Shown here in pieces: positions 43,938 through 51,682 of a stretch of DNA of 64,000 nucleotides (position 1 is its first letter; every line of letters begins with the position of its first letter). Both the position numbers and the translations under genes were made by a program. This stretch comes from Hyphomicrobiaceae bacterium (lineage in GTDB: Bacteria > Pseudomonadota > Alphaproteobacteria > Rhizobiales > Hyphomicrobiaceae), in the NCBI GenBank assembly GCA_030655135.1, contig JAURWC010000042.1, positions 316,553 to 380,552 of the forward strand, read 5' to 3'. The notes beneath the pieces were generated by a model. It worked only from the letters and a program-made list of their open reading frames with translations, was not told the origin of the DNA and made no database searches.

Positions 43938-45707
43938 TTGAACATTCTCGGCATCGTGACCAAAGTGCACGACAGCGGCATTGCCCTGCTCAAGGACGGC
44001 GTTCCCCATTTTGTCATGGAGGAAGAACGCTTCAACCGCGAGAAGCACACGATGGACTTCCCGTCCCAGGCGCTGGACGCCGGGTTCGACGGCTCCTTCG
44101 GCGTATCGTTCAAGGATGTCGACGTCATCACGCTACCCTGGCACATGGGGCGCCTGCGGCGCACGATGCTGGGCAACGTCTTCGGCCGGATGCCCGACAG
44201 CCTCAACCTGCTGCGCCCGCAGGCCCACAAGACGCACTCGAATGCCATCGTCAACCTGCCGATGCGGCTCTGGCTCGGGCTGGGCTCCAAGTACGGCTTC
44301 TCCGGCCTGCCGAAGATTACACAGGTGGGGCATCACGAGAGCCACGCCAGCGCATTCTTCGTCTCGCCCTTCGAGGACGCGACCATCCTCGTGATGGACG
44401 GCTACGGCGACGAGAGCGCCACGTCCGCCTGGTCGGGCCGCGGCAACAAGATCCAGCAGGTGTGGGCCGACCCGTTTTTCGACAGCATCGGCATGCTCTA
44501 CACGATGGTGACCGAGCACATCGGCTTCAAGGTGTTCGAGGAAGGGACCGTCATGGCGCTCGCCGCCTGTGGCGGCCCGACATATCGCGAAGCCTTCAAG
44601 GACGTCATCAAGCTGCTGCCCGAAGGCCGCATCGCGATCAACAACGACTACCTGAGCTATAACACCCACGGCTTCCTGAAGCCGTTCCAGCAGAAGTTCT
44701 ACGACGTCTTCGGACCTGCGCGTTCACCCGGCGAGCCGGTGACGGATCGCCAGCGTGACATCGCCTATGGCCTGCAGCACGTAGTGGAAGACGCCATCAT
44801 CCACATGGCGCGCCACCTGTCGAAGACGCAACCGTCGAAGAACCTCGTGCTTTCGGGCGGCGTTGCGCTCAACTGCGTGGCCAACGGCAAGATCCTGGCC
44901 GACACGGACTACGAGGCCGTCTGGGTGCCGCCGATCGCATCCGACAGCGGCGGGCCGCTGGGCTCGGCGCTTTACCACCACCACCAGACGCTTGGCGGCA
45001 AGCGCACGTTCACGCTGACGCACGCCTTCTACGGCAAGGGCTTCACCGACGCCGAGATCACCCGTGCGCTGGATGCCGCGGGCCTCAGCTACAAGCGCAT
45101 GGAAGAAAAAGAGCTGTTGCAGCAGGTGGCGCGTGACCTGGCCGACCAAAAGATCGTCGGCTGGTTCCAGGGCCGCGCCGAGATGGGTCCGCGCGCGCTC
45201 GGCAATCGCTCGATCCTGTCGGATGCCCGCTCCAACAAGATGAAGGACCTGATCAACGCCCGCATCAAGCATCGCGAGGCGTTCCGGCCGTTCGCGCCAG
45301 TGGTGCTGATCGAGAAGCTGTCGGAGTATTTCGAGTTCACGCAGCCGGACCCGTTCATGACGATGGCGCCGAAGATCCGCCCCGAGAAGCTGGACCTAAT
45401 CCCGGCCGCAGCCCATGTCGACGGGACGGGCCGCATTCAGACGATCGATCGCGCCGCCAACCAGCGCTACTACGATGTGATCGCGGAATACGCGAAGCTG
45501 ACGGGCATCCACGTCATCCTCAATACCTCGTTCAACCGGCAGGAGCCGGTGGTGAATAAGCCCGAGGAGGCCATCTCCTGCTACCTGCGCACCGACATGG
45601 ACCGCATCGTCTTGGGCGATTTCTACGTCGAGGATCGCAACCCGGCGGCTATCGAGCGCGCCATCGCCAACTTCAAGCCGCCGGCAGCCAAGACGCTGAA
45701 GTGGTAA
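43938..45707 (+). CDS. NodU/CmcH-type O-carbamoyltransferase
   Basis: A 589-residue enzyme that transfers the carbamoyl group from carbamoyl phosphate, via carbamoyl-adenylate, to a hydroxyl group. The Kae1-like N-terminal domain has the metal-binding histidines in VGHHESHASAFFVSPF near residue 133 and DGYGDESATSAW. The YrdC-like C-terminal part has FQGRAEMGPRALGNRSILSD near residue 417 and FRPFAPVVLIE. Start set at TTG 43938 (NILGIVTKVHDSGIALL), with AAAAGGA 9 bases before; an in-frame GTG at 43878 has no homology after it. The acceptor is unknown: nodulation factors, antibiotics, exopolysaccharides and other glycans are known cases. Divergent from carB. Confidence 0.9.
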   Translation: MNILGIVTKVHDSGIALLKDGVPHFVMEEERFNREKHTMDFPSQALDAGFDGSFGVSFKDVDVITLPWHMGRLRRTMLGNVFGRMPDSLNLLRPQAHKTHSNAIVNLPMRLWLGLGSKYGFSGLPKITQVGHHESHASAFFVSPFEDATILVMDGYGDESATSAWSGRGNKIQQVWADPFFDSIGMLYTMVTEHIGFKVFEEGTVMALAACGGPTYREAFKDVIKLLPEGRIAINNDYLSYNTHGFLKPFQQKFYDVFGPARSPGEPVTDRQRDIAYGLQHVVEDAIIHMARHLSKTQPSKNLVLSGGVALNCVANGKILADTDYEAVWVPPIASDSGGPLGSALYHHHQTLGGKRTFTLTHAFYGKGFTDAEITRALDAAGLSYKRMEEKELLQQVARDLADQKIVGWFQGRAEMGPRALGNRSILSDARSNKMKDLINARIKHREAFRPFAPVVLIEKLSEYFEFTQPDPFMTMAPKIRPEKLDLIPAAAHVDGTGRIQTIDRAANQRYYDVIAEYAKLTGIHVILNTSFNRQEPVVNKPEEAISCYLRTDMDRIVLGDFYVEDRNPAAIERAIANFKPPAAKTLKW

Positions 45708-45716
45708 TCGGGCGGT

Positions 45717-46958
45717 TTAAACGCGCGGCACCGGATGGCGCATCACCTCGGCGACGTGTTCCGGCCGGACGCCGAGGCCGAGCAGGCGCGCGGGAATGCG
45801 ACGGAGTACCGGAAAGCGCTGCATCAGGCGCAGAAACAACGGTGGCTTCAGCGGGCCGGTGTTGCTGAGCGTCGGGGCGATGACATTGTTTTGCAGCGCC
45901 AGCTGCAGCCACTGCACGACGCGGGTCGCCAGCATGCGGCGGTGTTGGACGGCAGCGAGGTCCGCCAGGCTGGCGCGATCTTCGCAAAGCGGAATAGCCA
46001 GTTGATTGGCGGCGGCCACGGCATCTTGCACCGCAAGGTTCACGCCGACACCGCCGATCGGCGACATGGCATGGGCTGCATCGCCAATGAACAATAGGCC
46101 CTCGCGATACCACACCGGCATGCGATCGACCTTGACCGTCAACAGTTTGATGTCGCCCCACGACTGCAGTTCATCGGCGCGCGACGCCTCAAAGGGCGCC
46201 AGCTTGCCGACGGTGTCGCGAAAGTCCTGCAGTCCTTTGTCGCGTAGCTGTTCCAGCGAACCCTTCGCGATGACGAACGCACACTGCCAATAATCGCCCC
46301 GGTTCAGCATCACGACGATGCGGCCGGAATCGAAGCGGCCCTGCGTTTCCTCGGTGTCGGTGGGCTTGCGCGACAGCCTGAACCACAACGCGTCCATCGG
46401 CGCGCCGAGATCTTCGACGGCCAAACCGGAGCGCTGCCGCAACACCGACGCGCGACCGTCGGCGCCGACGACGAGATCGGCCCGCACCTCACGCTCTCCC
46501 GCCGGGGTCCGCACCTTGACGCCGGCCACCTTGCCGTCCTCTTCGATAAGGCCGGTGGCTTCAGCCTGCAGTTCCAGGCTGAAGTTGGGATAACGGCGCG
46601 CCTCGTCGGCGAGGAAATCCAAGAAATCCCATTGCGGCATCATTGCAATGTAGGGCGCCTTGACCGGGAGATGCGCAAAGTCGGCGATAACAAGCCGCAA
46701 GTCGCCGAACTGGCCGTTCAGGCGCTGCACCTTCTGGTGCGGCAGCTTTAAGAACTCGTCGAGCAGACCGAGCTCGGACATGATTTCCAGGGTGGAAGGA
46801 TGAATCGTGTCCCCGCGAAAATCACGCAGGAAGTCGGCATGCTTCTCCAGCACATGCACGCGCACACCAGCGCGCGCTAAAAGCACGCCGAGCATCATTC
46901 CCGCGGGGCCGCCGCCGGCTATGCAGCACTGAACATGATCGCGTCCGGACATGGGCAT
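45717..46958 (-). CDS. FAD-dependent monooxygenase/oxidoreductase
   Basis: A 413-residue flavoprotein of the p-hydroxybenzoate hydroxylase fold. The FAD loop CCIAGGGPAGMMLGVLLARA lies near residue 11, the mid motif VVGADGRASVLRQRSG near residue 160, and the second FAD motif LLFIGDAAHAMSPIGGVGVN near residue 285. No membrane segment. Relatives hydroxylate aromatic rings or quinones, but also include halogenases and dehydrogenases. No neighbouring gene points to a substrate. Convergent with the carbamoyltransferase gene, 9 bases apart. Confidence 0.85.
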   Translation of the reverse strand: MPMSGRDHVQCCIAGGGPAGMMLGVLLARAGVRVHVLEKHADFLRDFRGDTIHPSTLEIMSELGLLDEFLKLPHQKVQRLNGQFGDLRLVIADFAHLPVKAPYIAMMPQWDFLDFLADEARRYPNFSLELQAEATGLIEEDGKVAGVKVRTPAGEREVRADLVVGADGRASVLRQRSGLAVEDLGAPMDALWFRLSRKPTDTEETQGRFDSGRIVVMLNRGDYWQCAFVIAKGSLEQLRDKGLQDFRDTVGKLAPFEASRADELQSWGDIKLLTVKVDRMPVWYREGLLFIGDAAHAMSPIGGVGVNLAVQDAVAAANQLAIPLCEDRASLADLAAVQHRRMLATRVVQWLQLALQNNVIAPTLSNTGPLKPPLFLRLMQRFPVLRRIPARLLGLGVRPEHVAEVMRHPVPRV

Positions 46959-47190
46959 CGGCGCAGGTTAGCCCAGTCGTAGCCTGCACAGAACGCCGTT
47001 TTCGCTGCGCATGCAGATGCTTCGTCGGCCGAACGTCCACGCCGGTAGCATCTTGTCATATGCATAGAAGATCTTCGTCGTACGAAAGCGGCCGCGCACC
47101 CGCTACGCAAGTGGGGGGTGAGACGGCACGGCAAGATCTGCCACGCGTCTCAAGCCAGCGAGCTTTGAAATCGATTTGGGAGCGACCAGT

Positions 47191-47424
47191 ATGAAGTTGA
47201 CGAAGATTATCGCGATCGCCGCAATGGTCTGCGGCTGCGCAGTGGGCGCTAGTGCCGCCGCTGCTGCGCCGATTGCAGGCTCAGGCTTGTCCGCCAACCC
47301 GGCGAGCCTTGTGCAGCCGGCCGCCCATCGTGGTCACAGGCATCATCGCCTGAAGTTCTGGAAGAAGCGGCACAAGCATCACCATCGCCATCATCATCAC
47401 CACCATCGCAAGCATCGTCACTGA
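47191..47424 (+). CDS. Exported histidine-rich small protein
   Basis: A 77-residue protein with a signal peptide (KLTKIIAIAAMVCGCAVGAS then a poly-Ala stretch, cleavage likely near residue 26), a short linker, and a C-terminus with 16 histidines in the last 32 residues, including six in a row at 67-72, mixed with Arg and Lys. The ATG at 47191 follows TTGGGAG. It probably binds metal ions (Ni, Zn, Cu or Co) or acts as a metal buffer in the periplasm. The Cys at positions 14 and 16 lie within the signal peptide. No family name can be given from sequence alone. Convergent with hflX. Confidence 0.82.
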   Translation: MKLTKIIAIAAMVCGCAVGASAAAAAPIAGSGLSANPASLVQPAAHRGHRHHRLKFWKKRHKHHHRHHHHHHRKHRH

Positions 47425-47469
47425 TGCCTCACCGAGGGTAACTGGGGGAGCGGGCGCATAGAGCCTTCG

Positions 47470-48774
47470 CTATGCGTCCGCCTCGACTCCGGCCTTCTTC
47501 AGCTGGCCAAGCAGGCGCTGCTTCTTTTCCGAGGCCACGCGCACGCGGAAACTGATCGCGCCGCTGTCTTCGTCGGCCTGGGTTTCCATTACGTCGGCGT
47601 TTTCGTGCAACCAGTTGATCAGACGGCCCTCGTTGGCGGGAACTTTCAGCGACAGGATCTCGTCCGTCTTGCCGAGACGGTGATCGATCGCGTCAAGCAA
47701 GGCTTCCATGCCTTCACCAGTTGCCGCCGACACAAGCGCGGGATGGCGTTCCTCCCAGCGCGCCGATGCCGTCGCCTCCTCGCGCGTGAACGCCGAAAGC
47801 AAGTCGACCTTGTTCCACACCTCAAGGATGTGATTGTCGGCGGGCACGATGTCGATGCCCAGGCCGTGCAGCACGGTTTCGACGTCCTTGGCCTGCGCGT
47901 CGGTCTCGGCATGCGAGATGTCGCGCACGTGCAGGATAAGATCGGCTTCAATCACCTCTTCCAGGGTCGCGCGGAAGGCGGCGACCAGCATCGTGGGTAG
48001 ATCTGAGATGAAGCCCACGGTGTCGGACAAGATAATGCGCCGCCCGCTTTTCAGCTTCACCTCGCGCATCGTGGGATCGAGCGTGGCGAACACCTGGTCC
48101 TTGGCGACGACGCTGGCAGCCGTCACGCGATTGAACAGCGTCGACTTGCCGGCGTTTGTGTAGCCGACGATGGCGACGATCGGATACGGCACCTTGCGGC
48201 GGCCGGCGCGGTGCAATTCGCGCGTGCGCACGACACCAGTGAGCTCTTTGCGAATAGCATCGATACGGTCTTGCAGGAGGCGACGGTCGAGTTCGAGCTG
48301 GGCTTCGCCGGGGCCGCCAAGGAAGCCGCGGCCGCCGCGCTGGCGTTCCAAGTGGGTCCAGGCGCGCACGAGGCGGCCCTTCTGGTAGCTGAGATGCGCC
48401 AGCTCCACCTGCAGCCGGCCCTCGCGGGTACGGGCGCGCCGGCCGAAGATCTCCAGGATCAGCCCGGTGCGGTCCAGCACCTTGGCCTTCCACGCCATCT
48501 CCAGGTTGCGCTGCTGCACGGGAGAGACCGTGTGGTCGATGATGACCAGTTCGGCATTCTCTTCCGTGACCAGCTGGCCGAGTTCCTCGACCTTTCCGGA
48601 GCCGAACAGCGTCGCGGGCTTGGGCGCCGACAGCGGTACGATCAGACCGCGCGCGACCGTGAGGTCGATCGCTTCGGCCAGCCCTTCCGTTTCGGCCAGC
48701 CGGTCGGCTGGGGAGTGCAGCTGGGCCTGGGCGGCAGGCGAGCCCGGCTTAGCGTGCCGGGACAGATCCGGCAC
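47470..48774 (-). CDS. hflX: Ribosome-associated GTPase HflX
   Basis: A GTPase that splits stalled ribosomes under stress, 434 residues from GTG 48774. The HflX N-terminal domain covers LIVPLSAPKPATLFGSGKVE and ELAHLSYQKGRLVRAWTHLE with the linker GGRGFLGGPGEAQLELDRRL. The G domain has VAIVGYTNAGKSTLFNRVTA near residue 200, ILSDTVGFISDLP, and NKVDLL. The frame continues upstream in a way that still looks like HflX (ARALVLV just before the GTG) but offers no ATG, GTG or TTG back to a stop inside hfq. The true start is therefore uncertain. Downstream of hfq, as in many Proteobacteria. Confidence 0.93.
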   Translation of the reverse strand: MPDLSRHAKPGSPAAQAQLHSPADRLAETEGLAEAIDLTVARGLIVPLSAPKPATLFGSGKVEELGQLVTEENAELVIIDHTVSPVQQRNLEMAWKAKVLDRTGLILEIFGRRARTREGRLQVELAHLSYQKGRLVRAWTHLERQRGGRGFLGGPGEAQLELDRRLLQDRIDAIRKELTGVVRTRELHRAGRRKVPYPIVAIVGYTNAGKSTLFNRVTAASVVAKDQVFATLDPTMREVKLKSGRRIILSDTVGFISDLPTMLVAAFRATLEEVIEADLILHVRDISHAETDAQAKDVETVLHGLGIDIVPADNHILEVWNKVDLLSAFTREEATASARWEERHPALVSAATGEGMEALLDAIDHRLGKTDEILSLKVPANEGRLINWLHENADVMETQADEDSGAISFRVRVASEKKQRLLGQLKKAGVEADA

Positions 48775-48877
48775 CAGAACCAGCGCACGCGCAATACCCT
48801 CGCGCAGCGCAGCCTTGCGGGCTGCGGCGAGCGTGGCGCCTAAGTCTTCGCCTTTGACGCGATCGTCGATGTGAACG

Positions 48878-49135
48878 TTATCCTTGCTGGGCCTCGGCGG
48901 CTGGATCGACGTCCATCAGGTGGACGGGTGTGCCGGGCATGATCGTCGAGATCGCATGCTTATACACGAGCTGCGAATGCCCGTCGCGTCTTAGCAGCAC
49001 ACAGAAGTTATCGAACCAGGTGACGATGCCCTGCAGTTTCACTCCGTTGACGAGAAAAATCGTGAGTGGAGTTTTGTTCTTGCGCACGTAGTTCAGGAAT
49101 GTGTCCTGAAGTGATTGCGTTCGTTCTGATGCCAT
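48878..49135 (-). CDS. hfq: RNA chaperone Hfq
   Basis: An 85-residue Sm-like RNA chaperone forming a hexamer that binds small RNAs and mRNAs. Sm1 is [20 protein letters not shown] with [15 protein letters not shown], and Sm2 is [10 protein letters not shown]. The Sm-fold core is complete, with a C-terminal tail of about 15 residues. It is followed by hflX and preceded by dat and the ntr genes, a typical order in Hyphomicrobiales. A gap of 239 bases upstream (49136-49374) should contain its promoter; I saw no further gene there. Confidence 0.98.
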   Translation of the reverse strand: MASERTQSLQDTFLNYVRKNKTPLTIFLVNGVKLQGIVTWFDNFCVLLRRDGHSQLVYKHAISTIMPGTPVHLMDVDPAAEAQQG

Positions 49136-49374
49136 TTTGACTACCTCAATGGTCTTATGTTCGTTCTTTGAATTGCCGGATGTAGCGCTTGCAGCCGCCT
49201 TTCCGGGTTATCGCCTAGATCAGTCCCAATGCAAAAATCGCTCCAATGTTCGCGCGATGTGCACTGCACCACACGAGCGGTAACATACCTTTTTTCAATA
49301 CCTTGAAAAGGGATCATCGGGCCGAATACTATATCGTAGACGGACGGTTAGCCGGTTTGCCAGTTTAGCAGACG

Positions 49375-50238
49375 TCAACGGCCCGAAACTTTGGCAACCT
49401 GATGAAAGGACGAGCGCAATCGCATCGTAAACGCGCCGGGCTTGCCATCCCCAATCAGCATATCGTCGATCTTGACCACCGGCATGACCGTGGCCGATGC
49501 CGACGTCGTAAACGCCTCGCGCGCGCCGTGTGCCTCGGCAACGGTGAAGGCCCTCTCCTCGACGGCGAGGTGATCGCGGCCGATGAGATCCAGCAGCGTT
49601 GCACGCGTCACGCCTGGCAGCAGTTCGCGGCCAAGTGTGCGGGTGATCAGCTTGCCCTCCGCATCGACGATCCACGCGTTGCTGGATGCGCCTTCGGTGA
49701 CGAAGCCCTCCGCATCGACGAACCAGGCTTCGCGCGCGCCGGCGGCGCGGGCGGCCTCCTTGGCGAGGCAGGCGGGCAGCAGCATCACAGTCTTGATGTC
49801 ACAACGGCCCCAGCGAAGTTCCGGCAGCGTCTTCACGGCGATGCCGGCCGCGGCTAGCGCCTCCGTCTTCGACTGGTTGGTTGAGCGAGCCAGGCACACG
49901 AACGTGGGGGCGACGTCGCCTGAGGGGAACGCAAAATCGCGGGGCGCCTCGCCGCGTGTGACCTGCAGATAGACCACGCCGTTGCGCACCCGGTTGCGGA
50001 CAATGCACTGGCGCATGATGTGGCCGATCGTCCACGACGTAGCGGGCGACGGGATGCCGAGTTCCTTCAGGGAGCGCTGCAGCCGCGTCGCGTGGCGCTC
50101 CTCGTCGATGAGGGCGCCGTTCTTCACTTCGCAGACTTCGTAGACGGAATCGGCGAACTGAAATCCGCGATCTTCCACGTGAACGGCCGCCTGGCCGTAT
50201 GGCAGATAGCGGCCGTTGACGTAGACGATGCGGGTCAT
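49375..50238 (-). CDS. dat: D-amino-acid aminotransferase
   Basis: A fold-type IV PLP aminotransferase, 287 residues, that makes D-amino acids for cell wall use or acts on branched chains. VYVNGRYLPYGQAAVHVEDR and GFQFADSVYEV at the N-terminus are typical of D-amino-acid transaminase. The PLP lysine lies in RWGRCDIKTVMLLPACLAK near residue 147, and EGFVTEGASSNAWIVD carries the phosphate-binding turn. D-alanine is the expected product type; specificity cannot be read with certainty. Located 7 bases after ntrX, a placement seen in related genomes. Confidence 0.9.
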   Translation of the reverse strand: MTRIVYVNGRYLPYGQAAVHVEDRGFQFADSVYEVCEVKNGALIDEERHATRLQRSLKELGIPSPATSWTIGHIMRQCIVRNRVRNGVVYLQVTRGEAPRDFAFPSGDVAPTFVCLARSTNQSKTEALAAAGIAVKTLPELRWGRCDIKTVMLLPACLAKEAARAAGAREAWFVDAEGFVTEGASSNAWIVDAEGKLITRTLGRELLPGVTRATLLDLIGRDHLAVEERAFTVAEAHGAREAFTTSASATVMPVVKIDDMLIGDGKPGAFTMRLRSSFHQVAKVSGR

Positions 50239-50245
50239 GGGCGGG

Positions 50246-51643
50246 TCAGATCTGCCGCAGCTCGCCGGCGCGCTGATCGGACGAGACGCCGAGTGCGCGC
50301 AGCTTACGGTGTAGCGCCGAGCGCTCCATGCCGACGAATTCCGCGGTGCGCGAGATATTGCCGCCGAAGCGGTTGATCTGCGCCAGCAGGTATTCGCGCT
50401 CGAAAATTTCTCGCGCCTCGCGCAGCGGCAGGCTCATCAGATGCTCCGCGCCGCCGTTGACGGGCAGCGGCACGTTGGAGCCGATCTCGTCCGGCAGCAT
50501 GTCGGCGGTGATGACCGTATTGGGATCGCCGCCGGCCAGGATCATGAGGCGTTCGATGTTGTTGCGCAGTTCGCGTACGTTACCCGGCCAGTCGTGGGCC
50601 TGCAGCACCGCGATGGCATCTTCGCCGATGCGGCGCGGCGCGAGGCCCGAGGCATTGGCCAGCTGCCCGACGAAGAACTGGATCAGATCCGGGATGTCTT
50701 CGCGGCGTTCAGCGAGGCCCGGCACGCGCAGCGGCACCACGTTGAGGCGATGGTAGAGGTCTTCGCGGAAGCGGCCTTCCTGCATCTCGCGTTCGAGGTC
50801 ACGGCTGGTGGAGGAGATGATGCGGACATCAACGCCAACCTTCTGCGCGCCGCCGATGCGCAGGAACTTCTGCTCGACGAGCACGCGCAGCACCTTGCCT
50901 TGCGTTTCCAGCGGCATGTCGGCGACTTCGTCGATGTAGAGCGTACCGGAATGGGCTTCTTCGAGCGCGCCGACCTTGCGGGCGCCGCCCGAGCGATCCT
51001 CGGTGCCGAACAGTTCTTCCTCCACGCGGTCGGGCGCCATGGCGGCGGCGTTGAGCACGACGAACGGCCCGTCGGCACGATGCGACTTCAAGTGGATAAC
51101 GCGTGCGGCCAGCTCTTTACCCGTGCCGGACGAGCCGCGGATGAGAATGCGGCTGTTGGTCGGCGCTACGCGATCGAGCGAACCGCGCAGCTGATTGATG
51201 GCCGCCGATTTTCCGACCATGTCGACGGAGACCGTGGAACGCTCGCGCAGTTCGCGCACTTCGCGCTTCAAATTGGAGGCTTCGAGCGCGCGTAGCGTGA
51301 CGAGCACCAGGCGATCGCCCTTGAAGGGCTTCTCGATGTAGTCGTAGGCGCCGCGCTTGATCGCCGTCACGGCGGTCTCGATGTTGCCGTGGCCGGAGAT
51401 GATCACGACCGGCAGATCCGGATAGGTACGCTTGATCACCGACAGCACTTCCAGGCCGTCCAGCCGGCTGCCCTGCAGCCAGATGTCGAGGATCACCAAG
51501 TGTGGACGCCGCTGCTCGATAGCGCGCAGAGCTTCGTCGCTATCGCGCGCCAAGCGGGTCGCATGGCCTTCGTCTTCGAGAATTCCCGCCACCAGTTCGC
51601 GGATGTCGTTCTCGTCGTCGACGACAAGGATGTCAGCAGCCAT
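50246..51643 (-). CDS. ntrX: Response regulator NtrX
   Basis: Partner of the NtrY sensor kinase, 465 residues. The receiver domain at 1-120 has VVDDENDIRELV and the phospho-Asp region LVILDIWLQG. The AAA+ domain has the Walker A RGSSGTGKELAARVI and Walker B GTLYIDEVADMPL. A Fis-like helix-turn-helix ends the protein (ISRTAEFVGMERSALHRKLR). The GAFTGA loop needed for sigma-54 contact is absent; the equivalent place reads GARKVGALEEA. NtrX of this order therefore probably acts without sigma-54. It lies 39 bases after ntrY. Confidence 0.95.
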   Translation of the reverse strand: MAADILVVDDENDIRELVAGILEDEGHATRLARDSDEALRAIEQRRPHLVILDIWLQGSRLDGLEVLSVIKRTYPDLPVVIISGHGNIETAVTAIKRGAYDYIEKPFKGDRLVLVTLRALEASNLKREVRELRERSTVSVDMVGKSAAINQLRGSLDRVAPTNSRILIRGSSGTGKELAARVIHLKSHRADGPFVVLNAAAMAPDRVEEELFGTEDRSGGARKVGALEEAHSGTLYIDEVADMPLETQGKVLRVLVEQKFLRIGGAQKVGVDVRIISSTSRDLEREMQEGRFREDLYHRLNVVPLRVPGLAERREDIPDLIQFFVGQLANASGLAPRRIGEDAIAVLQAHDWPGNVRELRNNIERLMILAGGDPNTVITADMLPDEIGSNVPLPVNGGAEHLMSLPLREAREIFEREYLLAQINRFGGNISRTAEFVGMERSALHRKLRALGVSSDQRAGELRQI

Positions 51644-51682
51644 AGTTTTAATCCCTCGGTGTCTGGTCTTTCAGTTTCGTCT

